10,988 nt of DNA from CAYJQO01 sp964372445 (GCA_964372445.1 CAYJQO010000023.1:1-10988); one strand, 5' to 3'; shown: positions 1 to 6,470, numbered from the stretch's first letter. Program-made: numbers and translations. The notes: generated from the sequence alone by a model not told the origin.

Positions 1-80
1 GTTAAACCATGCTCACGCGAATGAAGCGCATCAAGAATTTCGGGAATTGCTTTGGCGTGCCACGAAAGTTGTTGCGTCAT
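1..80 (-). CDS. N-terminus of a P-type cation-transporting ATPase (partial)
   Basis: Only the first 26 codons are in the window; the gene continues past the left edge. The peptide starts MTQQLSWHAKAIPEILDALH and goes on with SREHGL. The pattern 'WHA...EIL..L.S...GL' is the usual opening of the cation-ATPase N-terminal domain found in Ca2+-type (P2A) ATPases, where this helical domain precedes the A, P and N domains that pump cations across the membrane. No catalytic motif (DKTGT) is visible here. The ATG at 80 has no Shine-Dalgarno sequence but follows a TAAAAT box by six bases. Codon choice is AT-richer than in the rest of the window. The assignment rests on a short stretch and could be wrong. 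Confidence 0.6.
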   Translation of the reverse strand, partial: MTQQLSWHAKAIPEILDALHSREHGL

Positions 81-86
81 GGGATT

Positions 87-92
87 ATTTTA
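87..92 (-). promoter_or_regulatory. -10 box of the P-type ATPase gene
   Basis: TAAAAT on the minus strand (5 of 6 matches to TATAAT) ends six bases before the ATG at 80, so the expected transcription start falls on the A of the start codon. I see no good -35 box. Its placement matches several other genes in this window, which raises its credibility. Confidence 0.4.
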
Positions 93-147
93 TGAAATCA
101 TCAACCGAAACATCGAGGGTTTTGCTGATTTTTCGAAAGTCAGATTG

Positions 148-221
148 TGGTGCGAGTGACGGGAATCGAACCCGTGTCCCCAGCTTGGGAAGCTGGTGTT
201 CTGCCACTAAACCACACTCGC
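148..221 (-). tRNA. tRNA-Gly (anticodon CCC)
   Basis: A complete 74-nt cloverleaf. The acceptor stem is GCGAGTG (221-215) paired with CACTCGC (158-152), followed by A73 and a genome-encoded CCA (150-148). The anticodon stem CCAGC/GCTGG encloses the loop TTCCCAA, giving anticodon CCC, which reads GGG glycine codons. The T arm is ACGGG-TTCGATT-CCCGT. The G at position 1 of the tRNA directly follows the TAG stop of the upstream FtsB/DivIC-like gene, so the tRNA is very probably cut out of the polycistronic message. A73 rather than the U73 common in bacterial tRNA-Gly is a small oddity. Confidence 0.95.
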
Positions 222-560
222 CTACGGTTTGCTGCTCGTCGCCGTCACCGGAGTTGAACTCGGCCTGTCCGGCCCGGAGCCAGGCGAGGCGGGTACGACG
301 ATGATGAGCCCCTCTCCCGCCTCACGGTAGTTGAACTGGCTCTTCAGCTCTTTGAGCAGATTCTCTGGGCGCTGGTAGTATTCGATGTCACTCGCGAGTG
401 AACGGTTCTCATCTGAGAGCGCTTGCACCTCGCGTCGCAGCTCGCCTACCTCTCGCTCCAGGGCATCCTTCTGGACGGTGAAATTATAGAGGCCCCATCC
501 GAGGAGGGCAACCACGACCATGATGGCAATGGGTTTCCACATAGCCTGCTCCACTTCCAT
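222..560 (-). CDS. FtsB/DivIC-like septum formation initiator
   Basis: A 112-residue bitopic membrane protein. After a short N-terminus there is one membrane segment (about residues 8-28, rich in I, V, A, L), then a coiled coil (about 30-60, with LEREVGELRREVQALSDEN), then the family hallmark YYQRPENLLKELKSQFNYRE and a short 'GEGLIIVVP' strand, with a P/S/T-rich tail. In other bacteria FtsB/DivIC bridges FtsL and FtsQ/DivIB in the divisome and helps activate septal wall synthesis. Two starts are possible: ATG 560, one base after the lepA stop with GGAAG upstream, or ATG 542, which has GGAG six bases upstream; both keep the membrane segment. It lies downstream of lepA in the same operon, and its TAG (224-222) abuts tRNA-Gly with no spacer. 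Confidence 0.85.
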   Translation of the reverse strand: MEVEQAMWKPIAIMVVVALLGWGLYNFTVQKDALEREVGELRREVQALSDENRSLASDIEYYQRPENLLKELKSQFNYREAGEGLIIVVPASPGSGPDRPSSTPVTATSSKP

Positions 561-561
561 T

Positions 562-2388
562 CTACTTCCGCATGAGCTCTTTGAACACCTCAGGGCTCAA
601 TCGGGCGTGGTGCTCGGCACGCTCCTTGAGCCGCCGTTTACCTCGCGACTGCTTCTTCCACAGCTTCATTTTCCGGGTCCGGTCCCCGCCGTAGAGGTAA
701 CCGGTCACATCCTTGCGAAGCGCAGGAACATCCTCGCGAGCCACGATTTTCCCGTCGGCGCTGGCCTGGATGGCCTGGCTGAACTGAGCACGCGGCAGGA
801 GCACCTTCAGTCGCTCCACCATGGTGTGGCATTCCCGTTCAAGTATCGGACGGGGCACGAACCGGCTCAACCCCGGGAGCACCGTCCCTGCCACAAGCAC
901 ATCCACCCGGACAACGTCCGCAGCCACATACCCCGAGAGCGCGTAGCTGAATGACGCGAGACCCTGCGTTGAGGACTTCAGCTGGTCATCGAAATCGCTC
1001 ACCAGCTCCACGAGCGGCATGGTCGCGCTCACCTTGATGCGGTCCCCGACGCTCTCGGTGCGCACGCTGGTCATACGAAACGTCCGCTGGAGCGCGAGCA
1101 CGTTCGAGAGGTACGCGCCTGGCACGATAACCTCGATCGCAATGGTGGGTTCCTGGATTTCGATGTAATCGGCGGGAAGCTCCTCGGGTTTCACGATGGT
1201 CCCCCAACCCACCTTGGTCCGAACCCGGTAGAGCACCGATGGAAAGGTGCTGACCGTCGGCACACCAAACTCCCTCCGCAGACGCTCAGCGGTAACCTCA
1301 AAGTGGAGCCGACCGAGGAAGCCAACCTTGAACCCGCGGCCGAGCACCTCGTTCTGGTCCGGTTCAATGGTGAGCGACGCGTCGTTCAGACGGAGCCGCT
1401 CAAGGCTACGGTAGAGTCGCTCGTGCTCATCGTTCTCCTCTGGGTAGAAGGATACGAACACGACCGGCTGCGGGTCTCGGTACCCGGTGAGGGCAAACGT
1501 TTCAACGCTACGCGGCAGCGGAGAGGCAGCCGCAATGAGGGTGTCGCCGATCTTGACTAGCTCTGGATCTCGGAGGCCGGTAGCGACGTACCCAATTTCT
1601 CCGACACTGATTGCTCCGCCCGAGACGAGCGGTCTGAGCTCTGGAGTAAAGTAGCCAAGCTCTTTCACCTTCGAGTGGGAACGGGTCGCCACCAGGTACA
1701 ACGGTGCGCCGAGAGAAACGGCACCCTCGAACACGCGTACGGATGCGACCACCCCCTTATGGTCATTAAAGAATGAATCGAAGATGAGGGCGCGGTTGAG
1801 GTGACGCTCGGATTGCCGGCTGCGCGGCGGAGGAACCAGGGCAACCACTGCCTCGATGAGAGCGGAGACCCCCTCCCCCGTCTTCCCAGATACCCTATGG
1901 ATTTGCCCTGGAGCAACTGAAAGGAGCGAGGCAACTTCATGCACTATTCCCTCGAGACGCTCTCCGCCGTCGCCCTGCAGCAGGTCAATTTTATTCACAG
2001 CGCCAATGACGGCGAGGCCAGATGCCTGCGCGAGACGCAAGTTGGCAAGCGTCTGGGCCTGGATACCCTGGGTGGCGTCCACTAGGAGGATCGCCCCCTC
2101 AACCGCAGCCAGCGATCGCGATACCTCGTACGAGAAATCGGAATGGCCTGGCGTGTCGATGAGGTTCAACGTGTACGCGGTGCTGCCTACCTGGTACGTC
2201 ATCCGCACCGGCGCCATCTTGATGGTGATGCCGCGCTCGCGTTCGAGCTCGAGCTGGTCGAGGTACTGAGCCCGCATCCGCCGCACCTCGACGGTCCCAG
2301 TTATCTCGAGAAGCCGATCGGCGAGCGTGGATTTACCGTGGTCCACGTGAGCGATAATGACGAAGTTCCTGATGCGTTCAGCCTCCAT
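562..2388 (-). CDS. lepA: Elongation factor 4 (LepA), ribosome back-translocase GTPase
   Basis: A 608-residue translational GTPase, close to the usual family length of about 600. GTPase motifs are all present: AHVDHGKS (13-20), RERGIT (50-55), DTPGH (78-82), NKID (132-135) and SGKTG (167-171). The EF4-specific C-terminal half includes a divergent 'GFLGRLHFEV' (usually GFLGLLHMEI), a 'YLYGGDRTRK' segment and a basic C-terminus (KKQSRGKRRLK). EF4 binds the ribosome and remodels stalled or mistranslocated complexes. I chose ATG 2388 because homologues start just before IRNFxIIAHxDHGKST; the frame stays open further upstream to 2517, but that stretch overlaps the DUF4012 gene and has no family similarity. 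The DUF4012 stop is seven bases upstream and no clear ribosome binding site is seen, so translation is probably coupled. Confidence 0.95.
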   Translation of the reverse strand: MEAERIRNFVIIAHVDHGKSTLADRLLEITGTVEVRRMRAQYLDQLELERERGITIKMAPVRMTYQVGSTAYTLNLIDTPGHSDFSYEVSRSLAAVEGAILLVDATQGIQAQTLANLRLAQASGLAVIGAVNKIDLLQGDGGERLEGIVHEVASLLSVAPGQIHRVSGKTGEGVSALIEAVVALVPPPRSRQSERHLNRALIFDSFFNDHKGVVASVRVFEGAVSLGAPLYLVATRSHSKVKELGYFTPELRPLVSGGAISVGEIGYVATGLRDPELVKIGDTLIAAASPLPRSVETFALTGYRDPQPVVFVSFYPEENDEHERLYRSLERLRLNDASLTIEPDQNEVLGRGFKVGFLGRLHFEVTAERLRREFGVPTVSTFPSVLYRVRTKVGWGTIVKPEELPADYIEIQEPTIAIEVIVPGAYLSNVLALQRTFRMTSVRTESVGDRIKVSATMPLVELVSDFDDQLKSSTQGLASFSYALSGYVAADVVRVDVLVAGTVLPGLSRFVPRPILERECHTMVERLKVLLPRAQFSQAIQASADGKIVAREDVPALRKDVTGYLYGGDRTRKMKLWKKQSRGKRRLKERAEHHARLSPEVFKELMRK

Positions 2389-2395
2389 GCATACG

Positions 2396-4405
2396 TTACC
2401 GCTTCGATAGCGTGAGGTACAGGATCGTCCTCCCCGCCGTACCCGGGATCGTGTACAGGTAGGGGGAGCGCCCATTCTCCTGCCACACGTAGCCGAGCGG
2501 GGCAACCACGGACACACTCACGTTGCCCGCAAAACCGCTCGCCCGCTCGTACACGAACGTGAAGGTTTTCCCCGGTGCGAGCGGTTGCCGCTCTCCCTCC
2601 GAAGATTGGTAACGTACCTCGAGCGTGCGCTGCTTCGAAGGCGGCACCGAGAACCACGCTCCGAGCACCGTCTTCCCGAACGCCTCACCTGTCCATACCT
2701 GGTAGTCGGTAAGGAAGATCTGCGACCGTTCCATGCGCGATGTGGTAGCGCCTTCCTCTGTCGAACTGCTCACGTTCCCGCTACCCGGCACGGTAGCGTC
2801 AGTGTCATTCCCCTCAATGCTCACCAGCTGTGAGCCAGGATTCATGAACACTTGCACGTACGCCCGGTAGGGTTTATTCCCCTGCAATGGCACCAGATCG
2901 CGGCGCTCGCTGCTGATGGTGAGATCGGTAAGGATGCTGCCGCTGGTGTCAATATCAATCTGTACCTCCGCTGAGGTTTGCACCAGCGCACCATCGACTG
3001 CACTGAGATTCGCCGTAGAGAATGCTAGATAGGAACCCCAGAAGCCATTCGGTAGGTCGTAGACGGCACCATCTACCATCGTGGATGCCAGGAACTGGAC
3101 GATGTTCGGATCTCGGGCGTAGAAACGGACGTCGCGCGCGGTGATAAGTTCCCCGAGACGTCCCATCAGACGCAACCCATCCGCTTCGGAAAGCTTTTGC
3201 AGACGTTCCACCAGCTTTGGCACGAGGTTCTCGAGCACCCCGGCACCTCTGCTATCGGCCCTGACGCTGTCTCGATCAACCGTCACGCGCAGCGGTTCGA
3301 GGGAAACTGGGCCAACCGCATCAAGCACCGCCTCGAGGAGATGTGTGTTAACCGCAACCACCCCCTCAAAGGATTTGCTCTCGCCACGTGCGGAAAGCGC
3401 ATTTTCGATTCGGTTGAGCACCAGTTGCGCAGAAGCCGGGAAATGAAAGTACCATTCGCTATCGGCAACCCGCCACTCCTTGCCGATGACTGACGGGGGC
3501 AGCGGGAGATCCGGCGATGGGGCCGATACCCCCTCAACCGCACCGATCCCCTGGGTTGTAATCTGCTCGATCTGCCCGCCGCGCAGCTCGAGGTCGGCAT
3601 AGGCGACGATCTTCCCTCCGCCAGGCCGAGCCTGTCCAACATCTTCAAAGAGCACCAGCACGTGGCGGGCAGCTCCAGCATCAGCGCCGAGCACCGATCG
3701 GATACCGCCTAGAAAGTTTTTCAAGGATAGAAAATCGAGGGTCTGTGCGACGTACCGGCTACCGAGCGCCTCGTCGAGATCGGCGATGGACGGGGAAAAC
3801 CGCTTGAGCTCTGACGTCGTGTGCTTGATTGATTGTGCCTGCGTGAGCACGGCACCCACGCTTTCCTCGAAACGATCAAGGAGATTCAGCAGCTCGGCCC
3901 CATCACGGATAAGGTACGAGAAGCCGTGCTGTCCCAAATCCGCAAGGTGTGCCATCAACCGAAGGAGGTTCCCATTCAGTGATACAAGCTGCCCAATGAT
4001 GCCACCCGCGTCACGGAAGATAGGGACGGCCATGCTGAAGAACTCTAGCAGTGCACCCCCTTGACCACCCTTGAGCTCACGATCGAATTCAGCGAGCGTC
4101 TGCGCATTCTGCTCAAGGTAGCCGCGTGCCCGATCTGGTTCGCTCATGGACCGGAGCGTTAAAGAGAAGTTAGTAAGCACTTCACCACGCCGCGCCGCTA
4201 CCGTGCTCTCGGCCGCCCTGAGGCCAACGTAGAACAGCGCACCGACGCTGATTGCCGCAACCGCGGCAATGAGCATGAGCGCTCGCAAAACGTTCCGCAG
4301 CACGTGCCTGCGCGGGCGGAACCGCTGCACATCGACACGCCTCGCGCCATCAACGCGCCGCTCGAGGAACGGCTTGGGTGGCACCTCCGATCCCCTTCGG
4401 CTCAT
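2396..4405 (-). CDS. DUF4012 family membrane-anchored protein
   Basis: A 669-residue protein with a basic cytoplasmic N-terminus (about 1-38, many Arg), one membrane anchor (about 39-62, LRALMLIAAVAAISVGALFYV), a long helical region (about 70-235) and then a DUF4012-like core. The core is recognisable from 'HVLVLFEDVGQARPGGG' (family form LLLFQNNAELRPTGGF), followed by 'WRVADSEWYFHFPASAQ' and 'FEGVVAVNTHLLEAVLDAVGPVSL'. The C-terminal third is rich in S/T and beta-prone sequence and probably lies outside the cell. DUF4012 proteins are frequent in Patescibacteria and Gram-positive bacteria; their role is not established, though some lie in surface polysaccharide clusters. The ATG overlaps the rsmI stop as ATGA, so translation is likely coupled. 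Confidence 0.8.
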   Translation of the reverse strand: MSRRGSEVPPKPFLERRVDGARRVDVQRFRPRRHVLRNVLRALMLIAAVAAISVGALFYVGLRAAESTVAARRGEVLTNFSLTLRSMSEPDRARGYLEQNAQTLAEFDRELKGGQGGALLEFFSMAVPIFRDAGGIIGQLVSLNGNLLRLMAHLADLGQHGFSYLIRDGAELLNLLDRFEESVGAVLTQAQSIKHTTSELKRFSPSIADLDEALGSRYVAQTLDFLSLKNFLGGIRSVLGADAGAARHVLVLFEDVGQARPGGGKIVAYADLELRGGQIEQITTQGIGAVEGVSAPSPDLPLPPSVIGKEWRVADSEWYFHFPASAQLVLNRIENALSARGESKSFEGVVAVNTHLLEAVLDAVGPVSLEPLRVTVDRDSVRADSRGAGVLENLVPKLVERLQKLSEADGLRLMGRLGELITARDVRFYARDPNIVQFLASTMVDGAVYDLPNGFWGSYLAFSTANLSAVDGALVQTSAEVQIDIDTSGSILTDLTISSERRDLVPLQGNKPYRAYVQVFMNPGSQLVSIEGNDTDATVPGSGNVSSSTEEGATTSRMERSQIFLTDYQVWTGEAFGKTVLGAWFSVPPSKQRTLEVRYQSSEGERQPLAPGKTFTFVYERASGFAGNVSVSVVAPLGYVWQENGRSPYLYTIPGTAGRTILYLTLSKR

Positions 4406-5094
4406 GGCCGCGGTTCCCGGTCGCCCGGAACGATAAGCACAAATTCCCCGCGGAGCCGTTCCCGGATGAAGTGAGCGATCGCCTCGCCGAGCGAACCACT
4501 GAAAACCTCCTCGTACATTTTCGTGAGCTCCCGAGCCACGACAACCGGGGCATCCTCTCCGAGGACATCAACAATGGAAGCCAAGGTTTTCTGGAAACGG
4601 TGTGGCGATTCGAAGAGCACCACCGGCTTGACCTCCACCGAGGCAAGCTTTCCGAAGAAGGCAGCCCTCCCCTTCCGATGGGGCGGGTAGCCGAGGAAGG
4701 TGAACCGATCTGCGTTCACACCGGAGACCGACAGCGCCGCGGTGAGCGCCGATGGACCGGGAATCGGCACGATGCTCGACCCGGGGAGCTCCTGCCGCAC
4801 GAACCGCACCACGCGCGCACCCGGGTCAGAGATGCCCGGCGTGCCGGCATCGGTGATGAGCGCAACCGCTCGACCGCCGGCGAGCAAGCTACGCGCACAC
4901 CCAAATGCAGAACGGCTGGCATGCTCATCGCAACGTTCAATCGGAACGTGCACGCCGAGGTGTGCGAGGAGCTTCTTTGCGACGCGCGTATCCTCGGCAA
5001 GCACGAGCGCAACCGTTTTCAGGGCAGCAACCGCGCGCGCGGAGATATCCTGGAGGTTGCCGATTGGCGTTCCGATAATGTAGAGCGTACCCAT
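4402..5094 (-). CDS. rsmI: 16S rRNA (cytidine-1402-2'-O)-methyltransferase RsmI
   Basis: A 230-residue SAM-dependent methyltransferase of the tetrapyrrole-methylase (SPOUT-unrelated) fold. Diagnostic segments are GTPIGNLQDIS (8-18), EDTR (34-37), TDAGTPGISDPG (81-92), IPGPSALTAALSVSG (111-125), FLGYPP (133-138), FESPHRFQKTL (161-171) and ARELTK (187-192), ending with RGEFVLIV. In bacteria RsmI adds the 2'-O-methyl of the doubly methylated C1402 in the decoding centre, together with RsmH. It is shorter than the E. coli enzyme (286 residues) because it stops after the methyltransferase core. ATG 5094 has no Shine-Dalgarno motif; the stop of the small basic ORF lies six bases upstream, which suggests coupling. 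Confidence 0.93.
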   Translation of the reverse strand: MGTLYIIGTPIGNLQDISARAVAALKTVALVLAEDTRVAKKLLAHLGVHVPIERCDEHASRSAFGCARSLLAGGRAVALITDAGTPGISDPGARVVRFVRQELPGSSIVPIPGPSALTAALSVSGVNADRFTFLGYPPHRKGRAAFFGKLASVEVKPVVLFESPHRFQKTLASIVDVLGEDAPVVVARELTKMYEEVFSGSLGEAIAHFIRERLRGEFVLIVPGDREPRP

Positions 5095-5100
5095 GCAGAT

Positions 5101-5223
5101 TTATCGGCGTCTACGGTTCGCCTTCGCTCGTGTCACCTCGACGTGCTGGCGGTAGCGGAAACGCGCCGGCGTGCGGTACGCCGGAGTTCCTGGCCGATTG
5201 CCAATCTTACCACGGTGTTTCAT
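5101..5223 (-). CDS. 40-residue very basic small protein, first gene of the rsmI-lepA operon
   Basis: The ORF starts MKHRGKIGNRPGTPAYRTPA and continues with RFRYRQHVEVTRAKANRRRR. Fifteen of 40 residues are Arg or Lys, with no Cys, Leu or Trp, much like a small ribosomal or RNA-binding protein. I do not recognise the family; the RGKI stretch vaguely recalls bTHX but the rest does not. Reasons to call it real: a strong promoter ends seven bases before its ATG, it is the first ORF after that promoter, it ends six bases before rsmI, and its composition is not that of random ORFs here. An in-frame ATG at 5232 overlaps the -10 box itself, so 5223 is the better start. It could instead be an untranslated leader. 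Confidence 0.55.
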   Translation of the reverse strand: MKHRGKIGNRPGTPAYRTPARFRYRQHVEVTRAKANRRRR

Positions 5224-5230
5224 GGCTCCC

Positions 5231-5260
5231 ATTATAGGGCACGCGCTTCGGTTCTCACAA
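5231..5260 (-). promoter_or_regulatory. Operon promoter (TTGTGA-18-TATAAT)
   Basis: On the minus strand TTGTGA (5260-5255) is followed after 18 bases by a perfect TATAAT (5236-5231). The hexamer ends seven bases before the ATG at 5223, so the message is predicted to start at or one base before that start codon. It sits directly downstream of the terminator of the previous gene and is the only good promoter I see for the leftward operon. Confidence 0.75.
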
Positions 5261-5262
5261 TG

Positions 5263-5293
5263 AAAGAAAACTCCCCGCCGTAGCGACGGGGAG
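5263..5293 (-). terminator. Rho-independent terminator of the 119-residue protein gene
   Basis: On the minus strand CTCCCCG (5293-5287) pairs with CGGGGAG (5277-5271); the stem can be extended by two CG pairs after a C/A mismatch, leaving a TAG-type loop. It is followed by TTTTCTTT (5270-5263). It lies 38 bases after the stop at 5332 and just before the next operon promoter. Confidence 0.85.
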
Positions 5294-5331
5294 CGTTTAC
5301 ATAAAAATACCATTGCCTGCTCCCCTACCCA

Positions 5332-5691
5332 CTATCCGGCTCCATTGGTGCCCGTAGCCACCAGGTGCTCGGCGCGACTCCCTACCAAATCCTCCAGGTA
5401 CATCGGGAGAACCTCGCGCACGTGCATCCAGAATCTAAGCTGTTGATTGAACGTCAGATCCTCGGCTACGACGAACCCCTTTCGGTCCGGATCCCACACA
5501 CCTTCAACCGGGGCTTTGAGATGAATGGCAGTTTTCTCGCCGTGCAATTTTATGAGCTCGAGGAGCATTCCCTCCGCAGCCGCCTTCAGGTCCGGGAGCG
5601 GTGGATTGTGCGGTTCAGTACCGAACATGGCTTCGTCCCCAACTTCTACAAAAAACTCCCCTCCCATTTCAAAAACAAATATCTGATGCAT
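5332..5691 (-). CDS. Hypothetical protein, 119 residues
   Basis: I do not recognise this protein. It begins MHQIFVFEMGGEFFVEVGDE, is acidic and soluble, and shows no signal peptide or membrane segment. It alternates beta-prone strands (IFVFEMGGEFFVEVG), a helix (DLKAAAEGMLLELIKLHGEK), another strand region (GVWDPDRKGFVVAE) and a C-terminal helix (LRFWMHVREVLPMYLEDLV). The ATG at 5691 is preferred over the in-frame ATG at 5697 because AAAGGA lies five bases upstream of it, whereas it overlaps the other start. It is a single-gene unit, with the rplS terminator upstream and its own terminator downstream. The open frame on the opposite strand (5365-5715) has no promoter or binding site and looks like a shadow. 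Confidence 0.7.
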   Translation of the reverse strand: MHQIFVFEMGGEFFVEVGDEAMFGTEPHNPPLPDLKAAAEGMLLELIKLHGEKTAIHLKAPVEGVWDPDRKGFVVAEDLTFNQQLRFWMHVREVLPMYLEDLVGSRAEHLVATGTNGAG

Positions 5692-5721
5692 GGTCATCCT
5701 TTCAGATCTCAGTGAGTTGCT

Positions 5722-5735
5722 AGCGCTTCCGCGCT
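5722..5735 (-). other. GGAA-loop hairpin in the leader of the 119-residue gene
   Basis: On the minus strand AGCGC-GGAA-GCGCT forms a perfect 5-bp hairpin with a GNRA-type tetraloop, 31 bases upstream of the ATG at 5691. No U-tract follows, so it is more likely a leader structure (stability or regulation) than a terminator. Confidence 0.4.
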
Positions 5736-5745
5736 GTGAAGAGCT

Positions 5746-5769
5746 AAAAACAGGCTACCTGCAGTAGCC
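5746..5769 (-). terminator. Rho-independent terminator of rplS
   Basis: On the minus strand GGCTAC (5769-5764), loop TGCAG, GTAGCC (5758-5753), then TG and TTTTT (5750-5746). It lies 23 bases beyond the rplS stop codon. The 6-bp perfect stem and T5 run make it a modest but plausible terminator. Confidence 0.65.
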
Positions 5770-5780
5770 GGTGCTGTCAA
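5752..5780 (-). promoter_or_regulatory. Possible promoter for the 119-residue protein gene
   Basis: A perfect TTGACA (5780-5775) is followed after 17 bases by TAGCCT (5757-5752), a poor -10 with only T1, A2 and T6 conserved. It overlaps the rplS terminator stem, so it may be fortuitous. I found no better promoter between this point and the start at 5691. Confidence 0.25.
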
Positions 5781-5792
5781 TCTAGGTTTCCC

Positions 5793-6110
5793 TTAGGCTT
5801 TCAAACGCTCGCGAATTTTTCTGCTCGAGAAACCGCGGAGGTAGTAGAGCTTGGCGCGGTGCACCTTGCGGGGCGAGGAGAGCACTTCAAGCTTTGCAAT
5901 CGTGGGCGCGTGGAGCGGGTATACCTTTTCAACCCCAACCTCAGAGATCACCGCCCGCACGGTGAAGGTCGCTCCCGGTTCGTTCCCATGCTTCCGGGCA
6001 ATCACGATGCCCTCGAAGGCACTCTGCCGTTCCTTGTCCCCTTCCCTGATCCGCTCCCAGACGCGCACCTTCGCACCCGGTTTGATCTTTGAGGCCACCA
6101 CCTGATCCAT
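5793..6110 (-). CDS. rplS: Large ribosomal subunit protein bL19
   Basis: A 105-residue protein matching L19 along its length: KIKPGAKVRVWERIREGDKER (8-28), FEGIVIARK (32-40), TFTVRAVISEVGVEKVYPLHAPTIAKLEV and the C-terminal HRAKLYYLRG. L19 sits at the interface with the small subunit and supports bridge formation. It lacks roughly the first ten residues of the usual N-terminal helix (family length is about 115), which is a true short form because ATG 6110 follows a promoter -10 box by only six bases. An open frame extends further upstream to 6257 but would cross that promoter. It is a monocistronic unit with a terminator 24 bases downstream. Confidence 0.95.
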   Translation of the reverse strand: MDQVVASKIKPGAKVRVWERIREGDKERQSAFEGIVIARKHGNEPGATFTVRAVISEVGVEKVYPLHAPTIAKLEVLSSPRKVHRAKLYYLRGFSSRKIRERLKA

Positions 6111-6116
6111 GCGCAG

Positions 6117-6145
6117 AGTATAACCGGAGCGACGCCAAGAATCAA
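6117..6145 (-). promoter_or_regulatory. rplS promoter (TTGATT-17-TATACT)
   Basis: TTGATT (6145-6140), a 17-base spacer and TATACT (6122-6117) on the minus strand. The -10 box ends six bases before the rplS ATG, so the transcript is predicted to begin with the start codon. Confidence 0.7.
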
Positions 6146-6148
6146 GCG

Positions 6149-6177
6149 TTGACCGCAAACCGACATCATCATATACT
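6149..6177 (+). promoter_or_regulatory. Promoter of the small + strand unit (TTGACC-17-TATACT)
   Basis: TTGACC (6149-6154), spacer of exactly 17 bases, TATACT (6172-6177). The start point would be near 6184, giving a leader of about 47 bases before the ATG at 6231. It lies back to back with the rplS promoter, the two -35 boxes being three bases apart. Confidence 0.7.
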
Positions 6178-6230
6178 CCAGGCAGCACGTTGGGACGGCA
6201 TCTCTCACGAATCGATACGACAGGGCAGTC

Positions 6231-6362
6231 ATGACACATACTTGGAACCTCTTGCAATCAATGGAAGCTGCTTCGAGCTTCCTTATCCTCCTCTGGGTGG
6301 GCAGTACCTTGGCGCTCGGCTTCTGGTATGCGATGCGGCGCGCGAAGCGCGGAAGGAAGTAG
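6231..6362 (+). CDS. Small single-span membrane protein, 43 residues
   Basis: The ORF reads MTHTWNLLQSMEAAS, then a hydrophobic stretch SFLILLWVGSTLALGFWYAM (about residues 16-35), then a basic tail RRAKRGRK. The charge pattern predicts one membrane span with the C-terminus inside. Support: a good promoter upstream, a CAGGG sequence six bases before the ATG, and a strong terminator about 75 bases after the stop. I recognise no family. Alternatively the transcript (about 6184-6470) is a non-coding RNA and the ORF is accidental; between the stop and the terminator it can form two more short hairpins (TAGGT 6400-6404 with ACCTA 6415-6419; CCCG 6420-6423 with CGGG 6433-6436). Confidence 0.5.
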   Translation: MTHTWNLLQSMEAASSFLILLWVGSTLALGFWYAMRRAKRGRK

Positions 6363-6437
6363 CTCCTGGCTCCTCGGCGGGGACAGGGACATCGGCAGAT
6401 AGGTGACGCCCGAAACCTACCCGCGACAGAGACGGGC

Positions 6438-6470
6438 AATCTCCGTGGCGATTAGCTGCGGAGATTTTTT
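6438..6470 (+). terminator. Rho-independent terminator of the small + strand unit
   Basis: AATCTCCG (6438-6445) pairs with CGGAGATT (6459-6466), and the arm runs into a T6 tract (6465-6470). The opposite strand lacks a U-tract after the stem, so it works for the + strand. It closes the unit started at 6149-6177 and faces the 3' end of the SGNH hydrolase gene. Confidence 0.85.

Noticed and set aside
47..304. 85-residue open frame on the + strand
   Set aside because: It runs across the tRNA-Gly gene antisense and has no family resemblance or binding site.
4378..5283. 301-residue open frame on the + strand
   Set aside because: It is antisense to rsmI, the basic small ORF and the operon promoter; the rsmI frame has all family motifs, while this one shows none.
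5365..5715. 116-residue open frame on the + strand
   Set aside because: It mirrors the minus-strand 119-residue gene, which has the binding site, terminator and better protein composition.
6089..6406. 105-residue + strand frame covering the small-membrane-ORF region
   Set aside because: It would start upstream of the + promoter and inside rplS, with no binding site; the 43-residue frame fits the promoter and looks like a membrane protein.
6350..6420. Resemblance to SRP RNA (GGAAGGAAGTAGC followed by GGCAGATAGGTGACGC)
   Set aside because: The tetraloop closing pairs of domain IV do not form (GC GC on the 5' side against GG), and no 5' partner strand with the AGGNC pattern is present; the match is probably chance within the small ORF end.
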